Below, piece by piece: positions 24,087 to 35,872 of a stretch of 64,000 bases of DNA (its first letter is position 1; each line of letters begins with the position of its first letter). The notes below the pieces were generated by a model. The model did no database searches, was not told the DNA's origin, and worked only from the letters and a program-made list of their open reading frames with translations. Source of the stretch: Cryphonectria parasitica EP155 (Eukaryota; Ascomycota; Sordariomycetes; Diaporthales; Cryphonectriaceae); NCBI RefSeq assembly GCF_011745365.1, contig NW_024468910.1:5195172-5259171 (forward strand), read 5' to 3'. A program made the position numbers and the translations under genes.

Positions 24087-25037
24087 ATGCCTACCATGTC
24101 TGCCACACGACCCAAGCTGCCGTCTCTCAAGACGCCCACCACGGCAACCTTCCCCACTGATGCTCTGCGGTCTGCCTCGTCTGTCAGGACACCGCACTCG
24201 GCCGCATCGCTCAAGGGACCGCTGTCTGCCGTCGGCCTCTTTTCTGCCGGCCTGCCCTCTGCCGGCCTTCCATCAGCACCGTTCGACTACCCACCAACTC
24301 CCAGCATGCTGTCGGCAAAGATCGAGGAGAAACCAACGGAGAAGACCCCCATCACGCCTCCGTTGGCTTACATGGACTTCCTCAAGACTATCAACCCTGC
24401 TTCGCCCGCCATGGCGAGCCCTCCGCTCACGGCTCCCCTGCCGAGCAAGGCCTCCCTGAAGCGAACCTCGACTGGAGACAGCGTGGAGACGGTCCAGACA
24501 ATCAAGACGGAAGACGCTCCAGACAGCACCACAGAGGAAGAGATCGACAGCGCGCCCACCTCTGCCACCACCACTGACAGCACCGCCACGGACTGCAGCT
24601 GTCCCGATGGCGACCACAAAGACAAGGCGTCAAAGCCTTCACCCGCACCTATCTCCACTAGGCATCCGGCTTCACCAGCCGCCACATACCCGCTCTCGGC
24701 CCCTGCCACAGGCCCAGCTACGTTCCCAAGCCTGCGTGTCCCGCCCAGCCCGGCGGTAGACAGCCCTGTGCGCTCACCCTGGAGTGCACGGAGCCTCAAG
24801 AGCCCCTTTGACTGGGAAGCAGCGCTGAAGGCGAGGAGGCATGCAGAGGTTCTACTCCCGGCCCCTACCAGTGCCGGCCCGACTAGCGCAGGCGCCCAAG
24901 CGGGCCGGTGCGAGAAGAAGGGAACAAGTGTGAGGCATATTCGAGAGGTGGTCACCAGAACGGTCACGTATACGCCGAGGATGGATCCCGCGCCAAGGGG
25001 GAAACGGAGGAAATTGAACGATGCATCTGCTGAATGA
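24087..25037 (+). CDS. Conserved fungal protein of unknown function, disordered, basic C-terminus
   Basis: Single exon, 316 residues from the start MPTMSATRPKLPSLKTP. The reading frame is open 27 codons further up, but that part is low-complexity and I judge it leader. Most of the protein is Ser/Pro/Thr/Ala-rich and without predicted fold. Short ordered-looking patches are PPTPSMLSAK and PPLAYMDFLKTINPASP (residues about 69-105), SPWSARSLKSPFDWEAALKARR (about 234-255), and a basic tail with RHIREVVTRTVTYTPRMDPAPRGKRRK (about 282-308). The last patch ends in a likely nuclear localisation signal. The many SP/TP sites suggest phosphorylation by CDK- or MAPK-type kinases. I believe the FDWEAALKARR and RHIREVVTRTVTYTPRM patches recur in unnamed proteins of other Pezizomycotina, but that is from memory and not checked. 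I assign no function. Confidence 0.75.
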   Translation: MPTMSATRPKLPSLKTPTTATFPTDALRSASSVRTPHSAASLKGPLSAVGLFSAGLPSAGLPSAPFDYPPTPSMLSAKIEEKPTEKTPITPPLAYMDFLKTINPASPAMASPPLTAPLPSKASLKRTSTGDSVETVQTIKTEDAPDSTTEEEIDSAPTSATTTDSTATDCSCPDGDHKDKASKPSPAPISTRHPASPAATYPLSAPATGPATFPSLRVPPSPAVDSPVRSPWSARSLKSPFDWEAALKARRHAEVLLPAPTSAGPTSAGAQAGRCEKKGTSVRHIREVVTRTVTYTPRMDPAPRGKRRKLNDASAE

Positions 25038-28000
25038 GACGACGATGCATGAAACAAAAAAAAAAAAAAGGAGAAAAAAAGGAGGAGAGGAGGAAGCAAA
25101 CAAGAGGGACAGAGGATCAGAAGCACCACATTCTCGCGAGAACACACGAGTTTACATCACACGACATCAGACCATCAATCACTCTACGCCTTATTTCCTT
25201 TGTCAGCCAACGAATTGGCCCAGCCATCAACTAACACCACCCTCGACTATCAACTCAAGGGCTCTTATCTACACCATCCCAACACAATATCTCCTTTTAC
25301 GTTGATGATCGTTCATGACTTGCATTCCCCCAAGAAAATCCATCCAAAAGGAGGAATACGGAGTTGCGAGGCGAAACTTTTTTTGGAGGATACGAAATCT
25401 GAGGCCTCCCCGGCCATCTTGCTTTGGACATGTCTGTCACACACAATCAATCACATGGGCACCCGGCGTTGCAGGCGGCGTCTCCGACCACATTATGTAT
25501 GGAAGCTGGGAGATACCATCGGCGGATACCTACTTTTGCCCAAACCTGGGGCTGCTGTTTTTCCTTTTCTTGTTCTTCTTTAACTTGCTTTACTGCAACG
25601 GAATGAGCTTTATGTCTATGCAACTGCTATGCAAATGGCCATCAAGCTAGGCAGGCAGTTCTTGAACGAATGCAATCATATATTTATTCAGTGTATAAAC
25701 TCCTCCTGGGTCTTGACAATTCTGTACCACCTGATGGAATTCACATTACCCTCCTTGTTTTCCCCCTTACCAAACTTGCTGTGATTTACTTCCGGATCCG
25801 CTTGTGACGGGTTTGCTGTTCCCCATCCTCATTCTCCATCCCCTATCCCCAGCCACTGACTTCACTACTTTCGGGCAAGACGAACAAAACGGCGGGCGAC
25901 CAATGGTCGAGTGGAAAAGCGGGAGTGACCAGGTCGCAAAAGGCGGCCGCCGAAATTCACTTGACTGGACGACGCCAGAGGAGGCACTTCCCGCAGTGGA
26001 TCGCACTTGGCCTTTAGGATGGGCCGCCTTTCCACTCCCCTTGGAGCAGAGAGGGGAGGGACGGAGGGAGGGAGAGGGTGGGTCGACATGTAGGTCATAT
26101 GTACTATGGTACATTGTACTGTAGCAGTGGTGCTACTACATAGTATGTACTGCAATAGTAGTAGCAGCAGCAGCAGCAGCAGCGCTCGTAGCCACCTAAC
26201 CAGGCAGATCTCTTTCCTATATTCGAGATTTTATGTATCGTGGTAGCTAGTTTGCTGTCAGGTACAGTCATAATGTTGGTTGTTATGCTGGGTGCCCTTT
26301 TTCTTTTCTCTCGTAAGGTTGTCTCTCCAAAAAGCGGATGCTAGGCCCAGTGGGCAACTGAGATGAGGGTATGTTCAGATACCATGTAGATAGTGTGCGC
26401 ATTCTGGTCTCTTGCAGTACGAGATCCCCATTTCTGGGCCCGGCAAGGGAGATGCACGCAGGCGGCGAAGCAACACCCGGGGGGATAGATTTGAGTAGTA
26501 GGCGAAGTTCACACCTCGTTTGCTGTCGAGACTGGAAGGGGGCGAATACCACCTGGACGAACGTGTCTTTTCACCGTAGCATTGCAGCTCTCTCCGTTTT
26601 CGCCCCCCCCCCCCCCACCACCAGCGATAGTAAGGCAGAGTGCATGATAAGATCGAGAACTAGAAGAAAAAGACCAAGACATAACGGAAAGGAAATAGAT
26701 GCAGCGTCTCTTGTTTTTTTTTTCTTTCTTTCCTCCCCCCTACGGCGAAGCACACTATGTAGGGTGGTGATCTTCGCAGGCCTTACCGGGGGACCTTACT
26801 AGGCCTTGCATATTCAGGCCCAGTAATGCCCGCCACCGACTACACCGACTTCTGGGCATTTCTGTACCTTTTCTTCTTTCTTTCCTTCCTTCGTCTCTTC
26901 CGGTTTTTTTTTTTTAGGGGCTTGGAGTAGCATCTTTGGTGCTGGCGGGTCCGTTTTCCACCCCACTGGTACCTATCATAGCAAATGAGTGGAGGTAGAC
27001 TAAGGGATGTAGCTCTGGTTGTACATGCATTCCATTCTTCGGTAGATGGCACGGGCCTTGAAAGATTTGGGGGGGGGGGGGGGTTGGTATGGTGGTGCGA
27101 AAGGTGGTGCGAAAGGTGGAGGGAGGATAGTGGATTCGACACCTTTTAAGACTAGAGGATGTGGTGATCTTTGGGAAGATTTACTTGGTGAATCGGTACA
27201 AACGGTACAGATCGGGCTGGCTCATTCGAAGAGAACCGAAGCCCCAATCAGATGAAGGAGGAAGAGGAAGAGAGCGAAAGCACCAGAAAAACCCAGCCTT
27301 CAAACAATTGCCACCTTTCAAAAACAGGGAAGGAAAAAGAAAGAAAAAATTCATTCAGACAAGAGACTCGAAAGCCTCTTTTGCTCAGTCTTTCCCGTCC
27401 CCTCCTCCATCAAAACATCCAACCAGATATCGAATCAAGACCCTCACCCAAGGACAAGGATCAAGGATCACGCGCGCAACAACTCGAATGGTGTGTGTGT
27501 ACATTGTACTATGGTAGTAACATGTCCGCCCCTCTCTCCTCCCCCACCCTTTCACGTGCCTCGCTGCTGCGACTCTGCCACCCCTCCCGTTGTTCTTGGG
27601 CAAGGTTCTAAGCGCCCGGCTTCCCATGTCGTGCATGGGGTTGAATGTGATGGGGACTGGGACTGGGCATGAGACGTGATTGGTGGGGTGCTAAGCGCTG
27701 ACCTTTTGAGCTTCTGGGGTTTTTCTGTTTTATTTATGATAGGAAGAAAAAAGAAAAAAGAAGAAAAAGAAAAGGGAAGGAAGGGAAAAAGCGAATTCCC
27801 TCACTTTTGTTTTTACACTTGTTCTATTTGCCCTCCCGCTAGGTTCTGTCCTTGTACAGAGAAGATGACGAAGCACGGCGATATGCTAGGAGGGAGAGAA
27901 AGAAAAAAAAGAGAGAGAGATAGAGAGACAGCGAGAGATAGAGAAGATAGGGAATAGAGAAAACAACGAAGTATAGAAACCCATGCTGCTTGTTGCTGCA

Positions 28001-29453
28001 GCTACACCTGCACTGGCTGAGATCTCAGCGTGGCATGGAGAGAGGAGAGCGGGGGGATCCACCTCCCATGTGCGCAGGTGGGTTCGCACCTCGGGGGGAC
28101 CTGGGAGGAGGGAACCTTCCCGCCTAAGGGACAGATGGGTATCTTTGGAAGAATGTGAAGGGTTGTGAAGTGGACAGAGGAGGAGTAAATGGTGCACGGT
28201 GGTGACTCAAAGGTACAGAAAAGGGGGAAAACTCTCAACTGAACTGATCATCTTTGGGAGAGAGCTCCTGTGCGATTTCCCACAGGGCCGATGTTTGGAT
28301 ATATATGAGTAAATCTTAGCAACTTTGGAAGGAAAAAAAAAAAAGGAAAAAAAAAAAGCTTAGGTAGGGGAGAAAACAGCTGCGAGCATTGTGTGAGCGC
28401 AATGCCGGTGTTCCAGTGGCTGTGCCATAGTGTAAATGGTAGGGCGGCCGGTAATTATGCATTTCTCTTCACCTGCCTGGTTTAGCCGAGTCCCGACGAT
28501 TCCCAAGGCAAGTGATGGCTTTGTGATGAGATGGTTTGACTATACCTCGTAAGTATCTCTTCCCTTTCGTTTTCTTCTCTTCTTTCATGACTGAACAATT
28601 GGCCTAGAACAGGCGGAAGGGACTTCGTATGCAAACAGCAACAGCTAGTACTGAATGTCGTGAACCAAGATATTGACCATCAGAGGTTGAGACAATCGTC
28701 GCGCGCGGTAGCAATGGTCTGCTCAGACATCTTCCTTGGCGATAAATCAGAGGTATCTCGAGCCTTATCCTAAGGAGCTTAAGATACTCTTCTTCCTGTT
28801 GCACACTATCAGGGAGGTGGCGTGGAGCGGTAAGAGATGATACACTCTTTCTCCCGCTGGTAAAGCTTCGTAGGATGGAAACATCGCCTGGGGACTTGGA
28901 TGTTCGAGGACATCCCTATCTACAACTCACTTATCGGCCCATCTATCTATCACAGCAGAAGGTGTGCAGAAAACTCTCAGACGGAGTGCCGCCCACTCGA
29001 GCACCTATGAACACTCTACTCAGTATAGAAAGCAAGGGAACTCACATGGCATACTTACTGCAAATATCCTTTGGTGGGAGGCTTACCTTGTTCTACTTTG
29101 CTTCCGATACTTGCATCGTGCGTTGCATACGTGGCATTGCTCGAGAATCGGGTCAGGGGTCATGCACGACTTATCTGAGGCGGCAGTCCTTGAGCGAACA
29201 CGTGGACTGCCTCCTCCATCCCGCAGTTGGCTCCGGAAGACGTATTCAAGCGTGTGTGGTTCACATCATCAATCGATCAGTCTTTTCCCACAGTACTCGA
29301 TCCAAGTGTTAGTCGAGAAGCAAAAATGGTATAGTGAACTGTTTGTACGTCTTTTTGGATGAAACCGCCTCCTCGATCATTGTGATTTCTGAACACTATG
29401 CTGATCTCCACAGACATATGTACACATACGCACCTCTATGGTGCCCATTTCAC
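25038..29453. other. Intergenic, no supported gene
   Basis: This is the 3' flank of the 24087 gene followed by about 4 kb without a gene I can support. It holds a TAC/GTA palindromic patch (26098-26166) with an adjoining AGC repeat, C14 (26603-26616) and G15 (27069-27083) runs, and further poly-A/T. The 145-codon ORF at 28875-29312 has no recognisable feature. Confidence 0.5.
26163..26183. repeat. AGC trinucleotide microsatellite
   Basis: Seven copies of AGC directly after a cluster of TAC/GTA palindromes. Confidence 0.85.
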
Positions 29454-30436
29454 CTAGCAGGCATCGTATCGAGCAATGGCATTCCAGCCGTCAGAAAAGA
29501 ATTGCTGGCCGTCGACCAGAGCTCTGCTACCCACGGAGCACACATCAATGATGCGTTCGACGCCATCTCCGATGCTGCCAAAGCTATCTAGGACCTTGGT
29601 CTCCATGTTCTGTCAAGGTTGAAGGAGTTGTTAGTAGATACCAACCATCCTATGTAAGATCAAAGGGAAATGGGAAAGAAATCCACTCACATCGTTGCAC
29701 CAGAAGATAGCGGCGGAGTACGAGCAAGAAACTCGGCCACAGGTGCCCGGTCCTGGACCGTTGGAGGGCTGACCTGGGACGCCGTCCAGGTAGGCGATGC
29801 CCTGGTACAGACGGTCGACAGAGCAACGACCCCAGCCGGCAACGTTGCAGAAGTGGTTGATGGGCGTGTACGTGGCGTCGTCGTGGATACCAGGGATGGC
29901 GGAAGAAGTGTGATTGGCGAAGAGGGCAGTGGTAATGGCATTCACGGTGTTGTTGATGTTGGCTGCGGCGTCGGGGTCAACCCTGGTGATGCTATGGAAG
30001 ACATCCTGCTTGGTGCCCTCGATGGTAAGGTTGCTACAAGGCTCAGGAGTTAGGTTGATTGGTTATATGTGTCCATAAGGGTGCCAAAAGGGGGTCAAAG
30101 TAGGTACTGACTAGGGGCTCTCGGTGTTGTTGATCTGAACGGTCCACTGAATAGGGACGATTGCGTAGGTCTTGTTACCAGCGACGATCATCTCAGAGGA
30201 GGAGGAAGAGATATGACAAGCAGGGGCCTGATACATGATCTGGTTAGTCTTCCAAAGATCACTTTCTCTTCCCGCCCCCCCTTTCTTTGTCTGCCTGTGG
30301 AGAGATCAATACTGACAGCCTGGGTAAGAACGAGGCCCATGAGGGCGGTGCCAAGGATGTTGAACAGCTGCACGATGGAACGATGAGCAGTCAGAATATG
30401 GAAGCAGATGCTTGCAACTGCTTCATGTGTGAACAT
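29454..30436 (-). CDS. Small secreted cysteine-containing protein, candidate effector
   Basis: Spliced minus-strand model with exons 30436-30317, 30227-30112, 30033-29691 and 29609-29454, 244 residues. The introns (GTCAGT..CAG, GTCAGT..TAG, GTGAGT..CAG) keep frame throughout. A hydrophobic segment LFNILGTALMGLVLTQA precedes a probable signal-peptidase site before APACH. The mature part has eight cysteines (APAC, FCNVAGWGRC, GTCGRVSC, FWCNDN, DVC, final C), enough for four disulfides, plus several N-glycosylation sequons (NKT, NNT, NLT, NHT). The stretches CNVAGWGRCSVDRLYQGIAY, GPGPGTCGRVSC and WCNDN look like a conserved secreted-protein family of plant-associated ascomycetes, whose function I do not know. 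The first exon is uncertain: a CTGAC branch-like site and GTGCAG before LFNILG suggest an extra 51-nt intron with a weak donor, which would shorten the N-terminus. Confidence 0.72.
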
Positions 30437-32192
30437 TGAGGAGGCAAATTCTTGCTGCTGGCTGATGTTGGGAAGAAGTCGGATCTTGAGCTTGTTTGTC
30501 TTTCTACTGAAGGGTAGAAGGGAAAGAGGAAAGAATGCGGCGGGAGGCATGAGAGAAGGCTCTGTATAGGGCGTAGTAGACAAGAATGCAGTCTATCGCC
30601 AATTGATTGACCCGATATCAAATCACCTGTACTGTTCTGAAGGTGCAAGATCGTGAACTGCTCATCATTAGGAGGAGAGTTGTCTTCCACTGCGCAGGAG
30701 CTTGAACGGGCCCACCACTTTTTTACCACAGAATCAAGCCAGTTGGCCAATGGACCCACTTGTTCGAAGAGAAAGGAGGAGAACCAGATGGGAACTCATG
30801 ACAAGGAAGCTGACTGGAGAACAGGAGGCGATTACATTTGGTAAACTTGATGTGAGGGTGGTGAAATCTGACATGTCTAGCTTGGCCTGTGTCGCCATGT
30901 AATCACAGTGCACCCTGCATCATGAATTGCGTCTGGAATCTGGTAAAGTTTGGAGCATTTGACAATCCCTGAAGAGGTACTGGATTACTTAGACTAAATG
31001 ATGCACGGGACCGAACTGGGCCAATGTCATTTCAAGTATGTGTTGTCACTGGCAGGAGAAAACGCAAGCTCAGATTTCAAATGTGGCTTAGAGTGTATGT
31101 AGCGCGGACGTCATGTTGGGCTGTCATTCTGGGCTGCGCAAGGATTGGGTCTAGGCCATACATATGAAACTCAATTGGTCTTTTGAGCGGAAGAAAATCG
31201 ACCATGGTCACAAATACAGTAGAGGAGATATAGATTAGAGGGAGACTAACACAAGACAATGCTATCCAAGGGATCTAGTAGGGTTTCTGATGGTTCCAGT
31301 TCTTTCTACTGCATCAGCGGAACTTATGGCTTCCTGTCTCAGCAGTATGCTTACCTTTTCATGTGCCAGTTATTGCTTGTTGTTCATACGCCTTTCTCAG
31401 CGTAAGCATAGATCATAGTGAGGGCTGTTTATGGCTATAGAATAGAACAACCAGCATAAACAGGCGTGTTGAAGAAAGGTAACTCATGTGAACCTTAAAC
31501 ATGACTTCAGTCTGTGTTTGGAAGATATGGAACGGAGATGGTAAGAAAACGTCCATCACGCTGAATATCTCATAACGAGACATGGGCCAAGTTGCACATT
31601 CAAGGACAAAACTCTTCTAAGCGATTGAGAAGATCGCTGTGATGACACCAGTTGATCGTGGCGGGCCTACATCAACAAGAATAGTATCTTGCACACATGA
31701 CTCTCTCCTTTCACCCTCTCTTACCAACTGACCTGCATAAGACAATAGGCTACTCGAAGCCCGCATCTAATTACGATCTGAGCTAATGTAAGACATAGCT
31801 GCGCAGGTGGAGTGGCGGGGCTCCATGCTCGTCTTCTGTGCTCGCTCGCCATGCAAATGGGATGAAGCTTGGCGCCAGCGATGAGAGGAGGATTGGTCCA
31901 GCGAGCCTGACAGAAAAAGTGGGAACATCAAGGGGCCCGCGACTTGTTTTGAATGTACAAAGATTCACCTTTATATAGCGAATCCTGCAAGGCTGAGGCC
32001 CCTCTCCCATCTCACTTGGACTATGTACCTATGCTTTTGGCTACAAAATAATAGGAAGGAATGGTTGTAGAGTAAAATACGTATACATTGGATTGGTCTC
32101 GCCGAGCAAGCACCTTTAAAGTAGTATATATGTACAGTTGAAACATTTCAGGAAGCCTTCTCGCATCCTTCTCTTCGTAGTCTTTCTGTTTT
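30437..32192. other. Intergenic, no supported gene
   Basis: This is the promoter of the secreted-protein gene (minus strand), followed by the 3' flank of the polygalacturonase gene. A pyrimidine-rich track about 80-130 bp above the secreted-protein start (minus strand) is a likely core-promoter element. I see no gene in it. Confidence 0.5.
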
Positions 32193-33818
32193 TCAAGAAG
32201 ACGGGCAAATATCGCCGCTGGGAGAGCAAGAGGTGGAACCACCAGTGACATCAATGTTGGTCCAGGTGAAGTCAGTGCAGCTGCCGTCACCGCAGAGGAT
32301 GTAGTAGTTGTAGGAGTCGTCGCCGCTGGTGGTACCGGTGATGTCCTCGAAGGTGATGCCGCTAACGGTGCAATCGCTGCCTGGGTCGCCAGTGGGGCTG
32401 CCGTTCTCGTAGTCCTGCTGGACATCGATGGCGTAGCTGGTAAACGGTGTTAGTGATATAGTGGTGATTGAACAAGAATGGGGGCTTTGTTTAATGAAGA
32501 AAACTTACTCAGTGATTCCGCTGAGGGTGATACCGCTGTAAGTGATGTCGCTGACGGAGGCATCGGTAGCATCATCGTAGGTCTTGATACGGCAACCGTT
32601 CTCGGAGTTGACGACGCTCGAGTCCTTGAAGGTGACGTTGGAGACGGTCTTGCCGGTCTTGATGCTGCCAATGGAGAGACCGTGGCCGCCAGAGCAGTAC
32701 ATGTTCTCAAAGACCATGTCGGAACCATCGTTGACGGCGACACAGTCGTCCTGGTTGTAGACAGTCACATCATACACGTACAGGCCGGTCATGCTGGAGA
32801 CGTCAAAGCCGTCCGTGTTGTGGCCGAGGGCGTCACCGTCGCTGTCCAGCTCGTCGCCGGCGCTGTTGTCCAGGATGAGGTTGTTGATGGTCAGGTCGGA
32901 GCCGCTGAGGGAGAAGCAGTGGGTGGGCCAGTTCTGGATGGTGAGCTGCTCGAAGGTGAAGCCGTCGACGTCGTCCAGGCTGATGAACTTGTCGGGCTTG
33001 TCAGTGCCGCCGTTGGAGCCCTCGCCGTCCCAGTACTGGGAGCCCTGGCCGTCGATGACGGCGCCGGCGAGACCAGCCACCTTGGCGTTGCTGCCCGTCA
33101 GCACGATGGGTGTGTAGTCGGTGTCGGGCGTGTACTCGACCGTCATGGTGCCGGCAAAGAGCAGGGCGCCGTTGCTGGGCACCGTGACCGAGAGGGTGCT
33201 GGAGGCGGGAACGGTGATGCCGCTCAGCAGGACGTTGGAGCAGGCAGAGGCAGAGGCCGTCACGTCAGCAAAGTCCGTGACGGTGCAGGTCGTTCCACCG
33301 ACGCCAGAGCCGCCAGCAAGCGAGCTGATGGCAGTGCCGGAGCCGGAACCACCCGAGGAGCCACTCGAGGAGCCAGAGGACGAGCCAGTGGCCGTGGCGC
33401 TGGCAGAGGCCACTGTGTAGCCCGCGCCGCTGGTGGCCTGGGCCTGTGCCACGTAGGCAGAGGTGACAGAGGCAGACTCGTACGAAGGAGCCGGGTTGGA
33501 GGTTGCGCTGGCCTCGTTGCTGTAGCTGGAGACACCTTTACAAGAGACATGAAGTCAGCCTTGAACCTTTTTGTTGTTGTTGAACTTCCTTTTGAAGGGT
33601 AGATACTCCGTCAGAAAAGCCAGAGAAAACTCACTTGCAGAAGAAGCCTTGCCTCCCCAGCCACCTCCGTAGCCACCACCGAATCCACCACGACCACCTC
33701 CGTTACCTCCTCCGAAGGCCTCCTTTCCCCATCCTCGCTGGAAGATCTGTCCGTTGGGACGAGCGAGGGCGCCGGGCAGCACAGCTGCGGCAACAGAAGC
33801 TATCGCAAAAGAACGCAT
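32193..33818 (-). CDS. Endopolygalacturonase (GH28) with Gly-rich and Ser-rich N-terminal extension
   Basis: Secreted pectinase hydrolysing alpha-1,4-galacturonan. Three exons, 33818-33635, 33535-32509 and 32436-32193, with GTGAGT..AAG and GTAAGT..CAG introns, give 484 residues. The signal peptide is about 1-20 (MRSFAIASVAAAVLPGALA). Residues 35-56 are a run of Gly with Gly-Gly-Phe/Tyr/Trp repeats, and residues 102-135 are Ser/Gly/Ala-rich. The catalytic right-handed beta-helix starts near C145 (TTCTVTDFADV). GH28 motifs are all present: NTDGFD (301-306), QDDCVAVN (323-330), GGHGLSIGS (344-352) and CRIK (376-379). These carry the three Asp residues (303, 324, 325), His346 and the substrate-binding Arg377/Lys379. 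Fungal endo-PGs are usually about 360-380 residues, so roughly 100 extra residues lie at the N-terminus. A TATA-like string lies about 240 bp upstream. Confidence 0.94.
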
Positions 33819-34056
33819 TTTTGTTTTGTGAATAGCTGGATTGAAAAAGTTGAGATGCAGGAGAGGGTTGAAATGTTTGAATACTGTTTTTCTGGGAAAG
33901 ATAAAAAAGGTGTAACAGAAAAATGAGGGTCTTATCAAAAGATTGGACGCAACCTGGCGTGCGAAGCTTGGTGCAAAAGGAAGAAAGAAGGATGGATTGA
34001 ATAAACAAGAGAAAAAGCCAAGATACAAACAAGCAACGAGATCGACTTGGCAGTTC

Positions 34057-34067
34057 TTTATATATAT
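34057..34067 (-). promoter_or_regulatory. TATA-like element of the polygalacturonase gene
   Basis: TATATATAAAG on the minus strand, about 240 bp upstream of the start codon at 33818. This is a plausible distance for a pectinase gene with a 5' leader of about 200 bp. No other TATA-like string lies between it and the ATG. Confidence 0.45.
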
Positions 34068-35828
34068 GAAGGCATCGGGGGCGAACGAGGCGCCCGAGAG
34101 CCTCAATCCCCTTCCTTGGGACGGAAGTGGATCCTGTCTCCGGGGCTCCAGTTTTGGTTTAATCAAGGTCTCCTGCATCTGAAGCAGGGGGGGTTAAGCG
34201 GACCCAGTTCTATCGGCTAATGGATATGAATTCGGCGCATGTCGACGTAGCCTCAACTCCTTTAATCTACACACGCATACGAAATGGGGTTTTGTTGGAA
34301 CATGGTTTCTTTCCTTCTTTCTTTCTCGCTGTGGATTATGCAAGAAACAGGTGGAAACTACTACGCGCCTGGCCTGATGTGGAGAATTACTATGTAACAA
34401 TAGGACCGATGATGGTTCGGACAGAAAGCAAGCACTATGTAAATAAACATTTAACAAAACTCAGGAGGAGAAATCAAAGAGAATACAGGATGAACTTGAA
34501 TTCCTAACCGAGTTGGTCACTTTCCAAGACCAATTGCTTTACAGCGTCTGTACTCACCGCTTCCTCTCCAAGCGAAGAACCTGCAAGAGCTGTTGGGTAA
34601 CCGAAGGAGAAACAGTAGGAATCCATGAAAGTTCAACAAATTGGCGAAAGAGTATGAAGAGAAGGAAAAAAAAAAGGGTTCGGAAATAATTTCGAGGCAA
34701 TAACTCCTTCTATGCACTATTCTGTGCAAGCGGGTGGGCTTCCTTGTTAGGGGCGTTTCTTGGCAGCAGTCTGTTGTTTCACAGAAAGGCGACCTCCCCC
34801 GCCGCCCGCAGGGATGAGAATAGGATCGATGTTTCGTTTCCAGCCCACGTCTCCTCCCAACACCCTCCTCCCGAAATTGATCCGCCAATAACCTGTGGGG
34901 GATCTCCATCGCGTTTGCTACGAATTGCCTCAAGCGAGGCCACGCGAGGAAACGTTTTTACGCGCTGTGGAGGGAATGTCCCCGTTCCATTTCTTCTTTA
35001 GTCGAGAGGTGGGCCGAGACGAAAGGTATCGTGTTCTGCGTACTGGCGAAGCGAGGCGAGGCGAGGACGGTACTTGAGACTCTTTGGTAGTCTCCGCGCC
35101 GGCAGCGTCAAATACGGACGTCTTTTGGGCCAGTTTTAATCTTGTGTCGGAGAATAGAGCATCAATTTTACGAACAGCTGCGCGTCAACGGCCCACACAA
35201 ATGAGTTTGATCGAGACATTTGGCGGAGGGCCTTCTTGTCAGGCTCCGAAACTGGGAACATTTTGATCGGCCAAGGCGACTTGGCAGATCTCATAGCCAT
35301 AATAGTAAGTGGTTCTGTATCATCTATACGCAACTTGGCTGCGAGCAAGGCACATCCAAGAGAGACTGCATGAGGCTCTTTGTCATGGAGGATGTTCTGG
35401 CTCGTGGTCGAGAAGGGATCCGCATGCCCCACAACTCCGCAACAGGAGGGAGAGTTGTCTGGGTCGGGTCCTAGCATGGATTGTAGCGTGGTAATGAACT
35501 TTCATGGAGACCCGAACCACACAACCACCCCCCTTTGCAGAATACGAGCGTTTCCAAGGGATCGTCCTGCCTGAGCCGCTGCCCGCTGCCACCATGGTGA
35601 TTGATGATGTGCTCGGTCACATCCAGGCACGGCTCTCGGTGGTCTCGGAACCAGCCCACAAGCCTTTGCATATCAATGGAAACTATTAAACAGGGCGCTA
35701 ATTTGATAAGGCTGATTCGGATCATTCCGTCCCAAAGTCAGGAGATAATTGGATAAACCTCGGCCGAGCAGTCTTCTTCAGAAACTTGGGTGGGTGGGGT
35801 GGGTTTTACACTGTTACAGACATTCGTA

Positions 35829-35872
35829 CACACGCACACACACACACACAGAAAGAGAGAGAGAGAGAGAGA
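35829..35872. repeat. Compound CA and GA microsatellite
   Basis: About eleven CA units followed by about nine GA units, intergenic. Confidence 0.88.

Noticed and set aside
32478..33602. Plus-strand ORF of 374 codons opposite the polygalacturonase
   Set aside because: It is the antisense of a GC-rich, clearly coding exon and has a repetitive Val/Gly/Ala composition with no family likeness. The minus strand has full GH28 motifs.
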